This document shows, in pieces, positions 1 through 8,493 of a DNA stretch of 64,000 nt (positions are counted from its first letter, which is position 1; each line of letters opens with the position of its first letter). The notes beneath the pieces are model-generated. The model saw only the letters and a list, made by a program, of their open reading frames with translations. It made no database searches and was not told where the DNA came from. A program made the translations under genes and the position numbers. The DNA is from an uncultured Muribaculaceae bacterium (GTDB lineage Bacteria; Bacteroidota; Bacteroidia; Bacteroidales; Muribaculaceae), in contig CAJUKD010000002.1 of NCBI GenBank assembly GCA_910587235.1, forward strand, positions 62,001 to 126,000, given 5' to 3'.

Positions 1-569
1 CCGGTATAGTCGCCGCGTGTATAGTTGACATCGGCTTTCTCCGTGGCAGCGACAATCTGGTAGCCGCTGTCCTTGAGATAAGCCACGGCATCGCGCAGCG
101 AAGCTTCGCGGCACACGGGAACATGCAACAACGCTCCCGCAGATGTCTTGACAGCATCAGCACCCACGCTCACACTGCCACGTTGAGGAATCACGATCGC
201 ATTCACGCCGCAGCATTCCGCCGTGCGGGCCATAGCTCCGAAATTGCGCACATCGGTGATTCCGTCGAGAACAAGTATAAAAGGCAGAACACCGTCTTCA
301 TATAGCGTAGGCACTACAGTGCCGAGTCTGCAGTAGGCTACAGCCGAAAGGACGGCGATAACACCCTGATGATTTTTGCGCGTGATCTTGTTGAGTTTTT
401 CCAAAGGCACACGCTGCACGGGAATGTGGCGCTCGCGGGCAAGGCTGAGCAATCCTGCCGACGCGTCGCCGCGAAGATCTTTCTTTACGTAGAGTTTGTC
501 AATTGTCTTGCCGGCCTCGATGGCTTCGAGCACGGAATGTATGCCAAAAATGTATTCGGAGCTGTCCAT
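1..569 (-). CDS. rlmB: 23S rRNA (guanosine-2'-O)-methyltransferase, TrmH/SpoU family (partial, C-terminus off window)
   Basis: SPOUT-class methyltransferase that would 2'-O-methylate a guanosine of 23S rRNA with S-adenosylmethionine. The minus-strand reading opens with ATG at 569 (MDSSEYIFGIHSVLEAIEAG), the substrate-binding N-terminal domain typical of RlmB. The catalytic-domain motif LDGITDVRNFGAMARTAE (Asn-Gly...Arg) follows at about residues 105-122, and then the QRGSVSVGADAVKTSAGAL stretch. About 189 of roughly 245 expected codons are present; the C-terminal knot is cut off by the window edge. It lies 18 bp downstream of recN and is probably the last visible gene of the dnaN run. Another TrmH-family paralogue is possible, but the N-terminal domain favours RlmB. 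Confidence 0.88.
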   Translation of the reverse strand, partial: MDSSEYIFGIHSVLEAIEAGKTIDKLYVKKDLRGDASAGLLSLARERHIPVQRVPLEKLNKITRKNHQGVIAVLSAVAYCRLGTVVPTLYEDGVLPFILVLDGITDVRNFGAMARTAECCGVNAIVIPQRGSVSVGADAVKTSAGALLHVPVCREASLRDAVAYLKDSGYQIVAATEKADVNYTRGDYT

Positions 570-587
570 GATTCTTTTTGTATTATA

Positions 588-2342
588 TTATTTAATATGT
601 ATGCGGCCGGCAGCGGCAAGCAGTGAACGCGCGTTTGCCAGAGCCGCAGGGTCGGAAGGATTGCCGCTGAGCATCAGAGCAAGTTCGGCAGCACGCTCGT
701 CGTCGGCAAGGCGGCGTATGCGTGTGGTCGTCGACGACTCGTCATCCTCTTTGTAAACCTTGAAGTGCGCCGTGCCCATCGAGGCCACTCCCGGCAGATG
801 GGTTATGGTGATCACCTGTATGCGGCTGCCGATTCCGGCCATCATTGCGGCCATGCGGTTGGCAATGTCGCCGGAAACTCCGGTGTCCACCTCGTCGAAA
901 ATAATCGACGGCATCTGCATGTTCTCCGCCACAATCGACTTGATCGTAAGCATAAGTCGCGAGATTTCGCCGCCGGAGGCGCCTGCGGCCACAGGCACAG
1001 GCTGCTGGTTCTTGTTGAAGGCGAAAAGAAATTCTATATCGTCGAAACCGTCGGGACCGAGTTTTCCACGGGTCAGTGACACGACACAACAGAGATTGTG
1101 CATTCCCAGCGGAGCCGCACGCTCTTTCAGCAAGGCGGCAAAAGACTCAGCCGTCGCCGCACGCATCTCCGACAGTTGCGTAGCCAGTTCGACTGCCGAT
1201 TTCTTGGCGCGGCGCGCGGCCAACTCAAGCCTGCCGAGCACATCCTCGCTGTTGCTTATAGCCTCCAGTTTGGAAGCCATATCGTCGCGCAGCTTGAGCA
1301 AAGCGGCTATAGAATCGGCATGATGCTTCATTTCAAGGCTGTAGATGGCCCCGAGGCGCTCTTCCACCTCTTCGAGGCGTCCAGGGTCGGACTGCAGGCG
1401 TGCGTCGTAGTCGGCAAGACTGTCGGCTATGTCGGCGACCTCTATCCGCGCCGATTCCAGACGTCCGGCCAGCGAGCGGAAAAAATTGCCTCCGGAGTCC
1501 GGATCGTCCGTCGCATCCTCCGATATGTCGGAATCCGGATCGGCATCGCTGTCGCCGGTTCCGAGGCGCGAGGCAATCGACTCGCAGGCACCCGCGGCAT
1601 CGCGCAGAGCCTCGACAGCATTGCTTTCCCCGCCGGCAAGCGGAGCTATGGCTTCGGCAAGAAGTTCTTTTATATCACCTACATTCGACAACAGCTCGCG
1701 CTCGGCCTCAAGACTTTCCTGTTCTCCGTCGTGCAGGTCGAGTCCTTCGAACTCTTCCAGCTGGAACGACAGATATTCGGCATCGCCGGCATTTCGGCGT
1801 ATCAGATCGCGGGTATCCGTGTATTTCTTTAAAGCCCGGCGATAGGCGGCATAGGACTCGGCATATTTTTCCTTAAGTTCTCCGTTTCGCGCCAGACTGT
1901 CGATAATGGAAAGCTGGTAAGCGGGATCAGCTATAAGAAGATTTTGATGCTGCGAATGGATATCGACCAGACGCATGGCAATATCACGCAGGAAAGCGAG
2001 AGTCACCGGTGTGTCGTTGACAAAAGCCCGCGAACGTCCGCCGGGCGAAAGCTCGCGGCGCAGGATGCAGACATCGCTGTCCGTATCAAGTTCGGCACGC
2101 CGCAGCACATCGTTGAATCCTGCGATGGAACTGATATCGAACTCAGCTTCTATCACCGACTTGGCATCGGCGTTGCGTATGGCTTTCAGGTCGGCACGCC
2201 CGCCGAGCAAGAGCGACAACGCACCGAGTATTATCGATTTTCCGGCTCCAGTTTCGCCTGTTATTATGTTAAGCCCCGCTTCGAAATTTATGTCGATTTT
2301 CGATATAAGGGCATAATTGGCTATATGAAGGCTCTTTATCAT
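588..2342 (-). CDS. recN: DNA repair protein RecN
   Basis: SMC-like ATPase of recombinational double-strand-break repair. The 584-aa protein has the Walker A motif GETGAGKS at residues 29-36, a long central coiled-coil region, the ABC signature ASGGEISRLM at 455-464 and Walker B IIFDEVDTG around 477-485, the standard RecN order. Its start overlaps the porD stop by 4 bp, so the two are probably translationally coupled. It is slightly longer than a typical RecN (about 550 aa) because of a short Asp/Ser-rich acidic insert in the coiled-coil region (DNA about 1490-1560). The assignment is secure. Confidence 0.97.
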   Translation of the reverse strand: MIKSLHIANYALISKIDINFEAGLNIITGETGAGKSIILGALSLLLGGRADLKAIRNADAKSVIEAEFDISSIAGFNDVLRRAELDTDSDVCILRRELSPGGRSRAFVNDTPVTLAFLRDIAMRLVDIHSQHQNLLIADPAYQLSIIDSLARNGELKEKYAESYAAYRRALKKYTDTRDLIRRNAGDAEYLSFQLEEFEGLDLHDGEQESLEAERELLSNVGDIKELLAEAIAPLAGGESNAVEALRDAAGACESIASRLGTGDSDADPDSDISEDATDDPDSGGNFFRSLAGRLESARIEVADIADSLADYDARLQSDPGRLEEVEERLGAIYSLEMKHHADSIAALLKLRDDMASKLEAISNSEDVLGRLELAARRAKKSAVELATQLSEMRAATAESFAALLKERAAPLGMHNLCCVVSLTRGKLGPDGFDDIEFLFAFNKNQQPVPVAAGASGGEISRLMLTIKSIVAENMQMPSIIFDEVDTGVSGDIANRMAAMMAGIGSRIQVITITHLPGVASMGTAHFKVYKEDDESSTTTRIRRLADDERAAELALMLSGNPSDPAALANARSLLAAAGRIHIK

Positions 2343-3274
2343 TTCTCAGCACCTTTTTTCAGTTGGTCGAGCCTTGTCTGCTGTTCTGTAGGATAGATAG
2401 GCTCCAGGAGATTATAGACCTTGTTGCGCTCCTCGGCGGGAGCTTTGGAATAAATATTTACCAACTCGTCGAGTTTGGCATCCTTGAACATCGAAAGCAT
2501 GACGGACATAGGCTGGACATCATAAATTTTACTCACTTCGCCGAGCGATTCCGTAACGGCTGAACGACCCTTGTCAACCGACACCGACATCTGGTCGAGT
2601 CCCTGTCGGTGATACTTATAATAAAGGTCGCGTATTCCGGAGGTCGCGGGATCGGTAAACCCGCTTAGCACGGCGCTGCGGTTCTTGGAATCCTCGAAAG
2701 CTTTCCAGCCGGTTTCTCCCGATGACTGCGCCATCTGCACTATCTGCTTCAGCCGTTCCCAGTAAGGCTCGCCGCCACGGGGCGAAAACGAGTCGAAATC
2801 GACGGCAAGGAAAAGATAGACATAGAAATTGACTATCGCCGTCAGCTGGCTCTCCATATTGTTTAAGGAAAAAACCAGAGGCTCACCCTCGCGGTAAGAA
2901 AACTCTATCTTGGTATCCTTGAAATTTATAAGCGTCGTGGTATAGGAACTGTTGTAGACCGGACGCAAGGACTGCACCTGCAGGTCGCCCTTGATCACGT
3001 CGTCGGTATATTCCTTGACCGTCAGAAAAAAGCGGCATTCGATCTTTTCATTGGCGGCAAACTGGGCGTCGGTGAACACCGTCGTATTGATATACTCCGT
3101 GAGAGCCGTCTGCAATGTTTCGAACACCGACTTGTTCGTGCCGTTTATCTGGTCGGAATTGACAGTGACCGTACAGTTCAGTTCCTGCGCGCCGGCTACG
3201 CAAGCGGCAGAAAAGAAGAGGGCGGCGGCAAAACAGCGGTGCAAAGGTCGGACAAAGGAGAGAGTAAAAGTCAT
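2339..3274 (-). CDS. porD: PorD-like protein (DUF4835), type IX secretion associated
   Basis: A 311-aa exported protein with an N-terminal signal peptide (hydrophobic segment about residues 12-29, cleavage near CVAGAQ). The mature part begins LNCTVTVNSDQI, and the FYVYLFLAVDFDSFSP and GGEPYW segments are hallmarks of DUF4835. The family includes Porphyromonas PorD, tied genetically to the type IX secretion system; its exact role is not known. It sits between coaBC and recN with 4-bp overlaps on both sides, a common Bacteroidetes arrangement. The GH5 protein at 60546-63698 carries a type IX sorting tail, which fits. The PorD name rests on remembered family features, not on a search. Confidence 0.8.
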   Translation of the reverse strand: MTFTLSFVRPLHRCFAAALFFSAACVAGAQELNCTVTVNSDQINGTNKSVFETLQTALTEYINTTVFTDAQFAANEKIECRFFLTVKEYTDDVIKGDLQVQSLRPVYNSSYTTTLINFKDTKIEFSYREGEPLVFSLNNMESQLTAIVNFYVYLFLAVDFDSFSPRGGEPYWERLKQIVQMAQSSGETGWKAFEDSKNRSAVLSGFTDPATSGIRDLYYKYHRQGLDQMSVSVDKGRSAVTESLGEVSKIYDVQPMSVMLSMFKDAKLDELVNIYSKAPAEERNKVYNLLEPIYPTEQQTRLDQLKKGAEK

Positions 3275-4476
3275 AGTCTTGTTATGGCGTCGATTATGTC
3301 GGCGGCAACTTCATCTTTGGATTTCAGGTCAAAAATCCCGTCAGGCCGTCCGTCGGCATACTGTATTGATATTTTGTTAGTATCGGTTCCGAATCCGGCG
3401 CCGGCATCGGCCAGCGAGTTCACCACAATCATGTCGAGGTGCTTGCGCACCAGTTTTTCGGCGGCATGTTCGGCGGCATTGTCGGTTTCGAGGGCAAAAC
3501 CGACAAGAATCTGCCCCGGACGCTTGCGCGAGCCGAGCGTGGCGGCAATATCGGGATTCTTCACAAGTTTTATTTCATCGAAATCGCAATGCTCGCGTTT
3601 GATTTTACGTCCGGCGCACTCCGCGGGAGCATAATCGGCCACCGCAGCGGCCATGATGGCTATATCGGCATCGGCGAAAGCATCCTCGCAGGCCGCAAGC
3701 ATCTCACGCGCAGATTCGACAGCGACAACTTTCACCGCCGGATCATCAATACTGATTCCGACAGGACCGCTGACAAGCGTCACCTCGGCACCCTCGGCAG
3801 CGGCACGGCGTGCTATCGCATAACCCATCTTGCCTGTGGAGAAATTACCTATATAACGAACCGGATCTATTCGTTCGCGTGTAGGGCCGGCGCTTATCAA
3901 CACTTTCCGGCCTTCCAGACGCCTGCTTCCGCAGCCGTCGAAGAACGCGTCGAGCACAGCGACGATTTTCTCCGGCTCCTCCATGCGACCCTTACCCGTC
4001 AGATGGCTGGCAAGTTCGCCCGAAGCAGCCTCGATAATCCTCACACCGTCGGCACGCAACGTAGCGAGATTGCGCGTAGTCGACGGATGCGCCATCATGT
4101 CGAGATCCATGGCCGGAGCCACAAACACCGGACATTTGGACGAAAGATAAGTTGTTACAAGCATATTGTCGGCAACGCCTGTTGCCATCTTGGCGAGCGT
4201 CGACGCTGTGGCCGGAGCCACGATCATGGCATCGGCCCACAGACCCAGATCGACATGCGAGTGCCACTCGCCGCTGTTGGCCGTGAAGAATTCGCTGATG
4301 ACAGGGCGGCCTGAAAGAGCCGACAGGGTCACGGGCGTTATGAATTCCTTGCCGTTGGGTGTGATTACAACCTGCACCTGCGCGCCGGCCTTGACAAGCA
4401 GACGCAAAAGCATGGCCGATTTGTAGGCGGCTATGCCTCCGGTGATTCCGAGTATTATATTCTTGCCTTCAAGCAT
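3271..4476 (-). CDS. coaBC: Bifunctional phosphopantothenoylcysteine decarboxylase / phosphopantothenate-cysteine ligase
   Basis: Catalyses two consecutive cytoplasmic steps of coenzyme A synthesis: CTP-dependent joining of cysteine to 4'-phosphopantothenate, then FMN-dependent decarboxylation. The 401-aa protein has the flavin-binding CoaC half first (LGITGGIAAYKSAMLLRLL near the N-terminus, PAMDLDMMAHP near residue 120) and the CoaB half after about residue 190, with the nucleotide motif SAGPTRERIDPVRYIGNFST and the dimer-interface lysine in KLVKNPDI. The substrate flap reads SGELASHLTGKGRM, without the cysteine seen in the E. coli enzyme. It is 13 bp downstream of the exonuclease gene and overlaps porD by 4 bp. 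Confidence 0.96.
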   Translation of the reverse strand: MLEGKNIILGITGGIAAYKSAMLLRLLVKAGAQVQVVITPNGKEFITPVTLSALSGRPVISEFFTANSGEWHSHVDLGLWADAMIVAPATASTLAKMATGVADNMLVTTYLSSKCPVFVAPAMDLDMMAHPSTTRNLATLRADGVRIIEAASGELASHLTGKGRMEEPEKIVAVLDAFFDGCGSRRLEGRKVLISAGPTRERIDPVRYIGNFSTGKMGYAIARRAAAEGAEVTLVSGPVGISIDDPAVKVVAVESAREMLAACEDAFADADIAIMAAAVADYAPAECAGRKIKREHCDFDEIKLVKNPDIAATLGSRKRPGQILVGFALETDNAAEHAAEKLVRKHLDMIVVNSLADAGAGFGTDTNKISIQYADGRPDGIFDLKSKDEVAADIIDAITRL

Positions 4477-4489
4477 TGTCGGTTACGTC

Positions 4490-5257
4490 TTATTTTCCTC
4501 TTGCGCGGAGGCGTATTCTGGTGAAAGCGTTTTTGGTGTTCTGGGTGAAATCGCCCTGCATTATCCAGCTGTAATAGCCGGGATCGCGCGCAAGCACCTC
4601 TTCGGCAATCTGCCCTTTGTATTTGCCGAAGTTGATCACCTCGCGGCGCTTGTCGTCGTAGACAAGGCGTCCCATAAGATCGACATTCCGGTTGTTGGAA
4701 GCATATTCCGACAATGCGTCGACCTCTGTCGGAAGATCCTCATAGCGTTCGAGCTGGGCTTTCAGCACCTCGAGTGTCGCACGGGTGTCGGCGGCAGCCG
4801 AATGCGCGTCCTCGAGATTCTTGTCGCAGTAGAAACGGTAGGCGGCCACAAGAGTGCGGGGTTCGCGCTTGTGGTATATGGTCTGTACGTCGATGAAACG
4901 GGCCGCACATATATCGAAATTGATTCCCGCGCGGGTAAACTCCTGGTCGAGAAGAGGAATATCGAAACGGTTGGAATTAAAGCCAGCGATGTCGCAGCCG
5001 CTCATAAGCTGTGCCAGCGAGGCGGCGACCTGACGGAAAGTAGGCTCCGAAGCCACGTCCTCGTCATATATCCCGTGTATGGCCGAAGCCTCGGCGGGAA
5101 TAGGTATTTCGGGATTTATACGGCGCGTACGTTCCACCTCGCTGCCGTCAGGCATCACCTTGATAAGCGAGATTTCGACGATACGGTCGTGCATGATGTT
5201 TGTGCCGGTTGTTTCCAGATCGAAGAACACAATCGGACGGTTCAGTTTCAGCTTCAT
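4490..5257 (-). CDS. DnaQ-like 3'-5' exonuclease with C-terminal DUF3820-type segment
   Basis: A 255-aa DEDD-family exonuclease. Exo I is FFDLETTGT (Asp13, Glu15), Exo II is AGFNSNRFDIPLL and Exo III is HSAAADTRATLEVL (His and Asp), so the metal-binding set looks complete and the DEDDh subtype applies. After the exonuclease domain (about residues 1-175) comes FGKYKGQIAEEVLARDPGYY, a short module like DUF3820 found on many Bacteroidetes exonucleases of this type. It lies 33 bp downstream of dnaN, so it may be co-expressed with the replicase clamp. It could act as a proofreading epsilon-like subunit or a repair exonuclease; sequence alone does not decide. Confidence 0.9.
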   Translation of the reverse strand: MKLKLNRPIVFFDLETTGTNIMHDRIVEISLIKVMPDGSEVERTRRINPEIPIPAEASAIHGIYDEDVASEPTFRQVAASLAQLMSGCDIAGFNSNRFDIPLLDQEFTRAGINFDICAARFIDVQTIYHKREPRTLVAAYRFYCDKNLEDAHSAAADTRATLEVLKAQLERYEDLPTEVDALSEYASNNRNVDLMGRLVYDDKRREVINFGKYKGQIAEEVLARDPGYYSWIMQGDFTQNTKNAFTRIRLRARGK

Positions 5258-5290
5258 GTCTATGAATTCTACAGAAATTTACAGGCCTAA

Positions 5291-6421
5291 TCAGAATTCG
5301 CCTACGGTCATAGGCATCAGAAGCATCACAAGTTCGGTGTTGTCAGGCTCTTCGCCGGGGCGGAACATGCCGGGACGTCCGGCGTCGCCGAGATTCACCA
5401 CCACTTCCTCGCCATGCAGCGTATTGAGAATCTCGATAAGGAACGAAGCGCTGAAACCGATAGTCAGCTCCTGACCGGTGAACGAACAGGGCACCTGCTC
5501 CCGCGCGCTGGTGCAGAGGCTCGGGTCGCTGCTCTTGATAAGGATTTTTTCCGGCGTGATACGGAATTTCTCCAGACCGCCGTCAAGCTCGACGAATATG
5601 CCCACGCGGCGCACGGCGTTAAGCAACGCAAGACGGTCAACGGTAAGCACAAGCGAATTGTTGCGGGGAATCACACGGTTATAGTCGGGATAAGTGCCGT
5701 TGAGGAATGTGCATTGGAATGTGAAACGGTCGCTCTTGACAATTGCGCTGCGTGAAGTCATGGTAATGTCGAGGCTTTCATCCTTGGCGAACACGTTCTT
5801 TATGACAGTAGCGGGCTTGACGGGAATGATACAGTTGCCTGTAACGCCGGGAGCCGTACGGCGGTCGATATATCGCACGAGCTTGCGGGTATCCGTTGCC
5901 ACGAAAGTGATGCTTTCGGGAGTGATATCGAGGTACACACCCTGCATGATCATGCGGTACTCATCGGTGCTTACGGCAAACATGGTGTTGTCAAGACCGG
6001 TGATAAGCTGCTCTGTGGCAATGCTGAAGCTTATAGGCTCCGAATCGTTGCCGCTTACACGGAAACTGGGATACTGCTCGGCCGATATGCCTACAAAAGA
6101 ATAATGGCCTGAAGCGTATGTAAGCTGTACTTCAAGAGTATCGTCATTGATATTGACGTCCACTCCCTGGTCGGGCATTTCCTTCAGAAGCTCCACAAGG
6201 CGGCGGGCACCGAGGCAAAGGCTACCGGACCCTTCGGCCTCGCTGACAGTAAGATGCGCTGTAAGGGCATTCTCCGCATCGGAGCCGGTGATAGTCAGCT
6301 TGTCGCCTTCAAGCGTAATCAGAAAATTATCGAGGATGGCGAGCGCGTTCTTGGAATTGATTACCTTGCTCACGGCCGATGTGGCGTTGTAGAGAGCTTT
6401 GCTTGCGATGTTGAATTTCAT
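5291..6421 (-). CDS. dnaN: DNA polymerase III beta subunit (sliding clamp)
   Basis: Ring-shaped processivity clamp that tethers the replicative polymerase and repair factors to DNA. The 376-aa length is normal. It begins MKFNIASKALYNATSAVSKV and shows clamp segments such as GARRLVELLKEMPD and RMIMQGVYLDI; it ends with LVMLLMPMTVGEF, matching the conserved MPMR-type terminus. It is the first gene of the leftward run dnaN-exonuclease-coaBC-porD-recN-rlmB, and a good minus-strand promoter lies about 70-100 bp upstream. dnaA is not adjacent, as is common in Bacteroidetes, so dnaN does not mark an origin here. Confidence 0.97.
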   Translation of the reverse strand: MKFNIASKALYNATSAVSKVINSKNALAILDNFLITLEGDKLTITGSDAENALTAHLTVSEAEGSGSLCLGARRLVELLKEMPDQGVDVNINDDTLEVQLTYASGHYSFVGISAEQYPSFRVSGNDSEPISFSIATEQLITGLDNTMFAVSTDEYRMIMQGVYLDITPESITFVATDTRKLVRYIDRRTAPGVTGNCIIPVKPATVIKNVFAKDESLDITMTSRSAIVKSDRFTFQCTFLNGTYPDYNRVIPRNNSLVLTVDRLALLNAVRRVGIFVELDGGLEKFRITPEKILIKSSDPSLCTSAREQVPCSFTGQELTIGFSASFLIEILNTLHGEEVVVNLGDAGRPGMFRPGEEPDNTELVMLLMPMTVGEF

Positions 6422-6492
6422 ATACGGTAGAAAATTTGTTTCTTATTCTTGTCCGGGCCTGACCTGACGCAGAAGCGGCCCATATCAATTTA

Positions 6493-6524
6493 CAAAAATA
6501 GCAATTATCCGCGACTTTCACCAA
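6493..6524 (-). promoter_or_regulatory. Promoter for the dnaN run (minus strand)
   Basis: On the minus strand a TAnnTTTG -7 box lies at 6493-6500 (CAAAAATA on the plus strand), with a TTG -33 core at 6522-6524, a spacing of 21. This matches the Bacteroidetes housekeeping sigma pattern and would give a leader of about 65 bases before the dnaN ATG at 6421. Confidence 0.65.
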
Positions 6525-6570
6525 TGTCGCCGCCCCTTATTTTCGCGCATCGGTTAAGTGGTGTTAAAAC

Positions 6571-6601
6571 TTGCATTTATTCAATAAAATATATACTTTT
6601 G
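6571..6601 (+). promoter_or_regulatory. Promoter for DUF4492-cydAB
   Basis: A TTG -33 core at 6571-6573 is followed after 20 bases by TACTTTTG (TAnnTTTG) at 6594-6601. Transcription would start near 6607. This rules out upstream in-frame ATGs at 6571 and 6604 as the start of the next gene and supports 6649. Confidence 0.7.
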
Positions 6602-6648
6602 ACATGCGGAAAACAAAAAATATCAGCATCCCCATCTGTTTAAAATAC

Positions 6649-6906
6649 ATGCTACAACCACGCAATCGGTTAAAAAATATAGCGATGTTCTACATCGACG
6701 GATTCCGCCGGATGACCGTAGGACGCAGCCTGTGGGCTTTGATAATCATAAAACTGATTATCTTTTTCGCTGTCCTGAAGCTGTTTTTCTTCCCCGACAT
6801 CCTATCCACGCGCTACTCCGACGACGAATCCCGTGCCGATGCCGTCCGCAAAGCCCTGAGCGTAGCACAAACAACTGACAATCAAACAACAGATAAAATA
6901 CCTTGA
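6649..6906 (+). CDS. DUF4492 small membrane protein upstream of cydAB
   Basis: An 85-aa protein with one strong transmembrane segment (about residues 29-48, SLWALIIIKLIIFFAVLKLFFFP) preceded by FYIDGFRRMTVGR, the DUF4492 signature. In Bacteroidetes this family is regularly found directly before cydA. The stop is 4 bp before the cydA ATG, so it is co-transcribed and may be an accessory subunit or assembly factor of the bd oxidase; that role is inferred from context only. The start at 6649 is chosen because earlier ATGs lie at or before the predicted transcription start; 6685 is an alternative. Confidence 0.82.
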   Translation: MLQPRNRLKNIAMFYIDGFRRMTVGRSLWALIIIKLIIFFAVLKLFFFPDILSTRYSDDESRADAVRKALSVAQTTDNQTTDKIP

Positions 6907-6910
6907 AACT

Positions 6911-8479
6911 ATGAATGAACTGTTAGGAACCGTCGACTGGTCAAGGGCGCAATTCGCCCTGACAGCCATGTACCACTGGCTATTCGTCCCGCTTACCATC
7001 GGACTGTCAGTGATTGTAGCCATTATGGAAACAATCTACGTCCGGACAGGCGACAGCCGCTGGAAAGGAATCACTAAATTCTGGATGACCCTTTTCGGCA
7101 TCAATTTCGCCTGCGGAGTAGCCACAGGCATCATCCTTGAATTTGAATTCGGCACCAACTGGTCGAACTACAGCTGGTTTGTAGGCGACATCTTCGGAGC
7201 GCCGCTGGCCATCGAAGGCATACTGGCCTTCTTCATGGAAGCGACATTCATAGCCGTGATGTTCTTCGGCTGGAACAAAGTCAGCAGGCGTTTCCATCTG
7301 GCCTCGACATGGCTGACAGCTCTGGGCGTATCGCTGTCGGCATTGTGGATACTGGTAGCCAACGCATGGATGCAGAATCCGGTCGGGATGCGCTTCGACC
7401 CGGCACAGATGCGCAACGTAATGGACAACTTCTTCGAAGTGGCGTTCAATGCCGTAGCCATCAACAAATTTTTCCATGCCGTGTTCAGCGGATGGACTCT
7501 TGCCGGAGTATTCGTTGTAGGAGTCAGCGGATGGATGCTCATGCGCCGCCGCAACATCGAAGCCATGCGCCGCTCCATGAAGATAGGTTCTATCGTAGGG
7601 CTGGCCGGCATACTGATGACATTCTATACAGGCCACGGCTCCGCCGTACAGGTCGCACGCGTACAGCCGATGAAACTCGCCGCCATGGAAGGTCTTTTCA
7701 ACGGAGGACGCGACCAGGCCCTCGTAGGCTTCGGAATACTCGACCCTGAATTCCGTCCCGGCGACAAAGGCGACCCCATGCTCTTCAGCATCGAAATTCC
7801 GTACGCCCTGTCATGGCTTGCAACCGGCGACCCGCATGCTTTCGTCCCGGGAATAAACGACCTGATCGCAGGACGGGCTATCGACGACAACGGCGACACC
7901 GTCCGCACCGCGTCATACGCCGACAGAATGGCCTCGGGACGCGCAGCACAGGATGCCCTGCGCGCCTACGACAACGCACACCGCAGTTCCGACATTCCGG
8001 CTATGGAAGCGGCGTCAGCCGACATAGCACGTAACTTCGGCGATTTCGGCTACGGCTATTTCACCGATCCAATGCAGGCCGTTCCTCCGGTCGGACTGAC
8101 ATTCTATTCCTTCCACATAATGGTGATTGCCGGAGGCTTTCTTCTGGCCGTCCTGCTGATAATGCTTATAGTAAGCTACCGACGCCCGGCCTTGCTCGGC
8201 AAAAACTGGCTCGCATGGCTTGCGATGCTCTCCGTTCCTGCCGTATGGATATGCAGCCAGTCGGGATGGGTCACCGCCGAGGTAGGACGACAGCCCTGGG
8301 TAATTCAGAACCTGCTCCCTACATGCGCCGCCATATCCGATGTCACGGCCGCATCCGTACGCCTCACATTCTGGATTTTCGCAGCCATATTCACACTCCT
8401 GCTCGTAGCTGAAATCAGCATCATGCTGCGCTATATCGCAAAAGCATCGAAAACCGACATCGAAAACGACAACCATTAA
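6911..8479 (+). CDS. cydA: Cytochrome bd ubiquinol/menaquinol oxidase subunit I
   Basis: Quinol-oxidising, haem-bearing subunit of the high-affinity cytochrome bd oxidase in the inner membrane, letting an anaerobe consume trace oxygen. The 522-aa protein starts MNELLGTVDWSRAQFALTAM and has His22 in the first helix as the expected haem b595 ligand, the GINFACGVATGIILEFEFG helix, and FFMEATFIAVMFFGW. Multiple transmembrane helices run throughout, with a periplasmic quinol-binding loop (about residues 255-375). It is 14 bp upstream of cydB and 4 bp downstream of the DUF4492 gene. Confidence 0.97.
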   Translation: MNELLGTVDWSRAQFALTAMYHWLFVPLTIGLSVIVAIMETIYVRTGDSRWKGITKFWMTLFGINFACGVATGIILEFEFGTNWSNYSWFVGDIFGAPLAIEGILAFFMEATFIAVMFFGWNKVSRRFHLASTWLTALGVSLSALWILVANAWMQNPVGMRFDPAQMRNVMDNFFEVAFNAVAINKFFHAVFSGWTLAGVFVVGVSGWMLMRRRNIEAMRRSMKIGSIVGLAGILMTFYTGHGSAVQVARVQPMKLAAMEGLFNGGRDQALVGFGILDPEFRPGDKGDPMLFSIEIPYALSWLATGDPHAFVPGINDLIAGRAIDDNGDTVRTASYADRMASGRAAQDALRAYDNAHRSSDIPAMEAASADIARNFGDFGYGYFTDPMQAVPPVGLTFYSFHIMVIAGGFLLAVLLIMLIVSYRRPALLGKNWLAWLAMLSVPAVWICSQSGWVTAEVGRQPWVIQNLLPTCAAISDVTAASVRLTFWIFAAIFTLLLVAEISIMLRYIAKASKTDIENDNH

Positions 8480-8493
8480 AAACGACACCCGAC

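Noticed and set aside
6571..6648. Longer start for the DUF4492 protein at 6571 or 6604
   Set aside because: The promoter at 6571-6601 would start transcription near 6607, after or inside these codons.
5291..6648. Chromosomal origin next to dnaN
   Set aside because: No dnaA gene and no cluster of DnaA boxes was recognised in the 227-bp gap; Bacteroidetes dnaN is often away from the origin.
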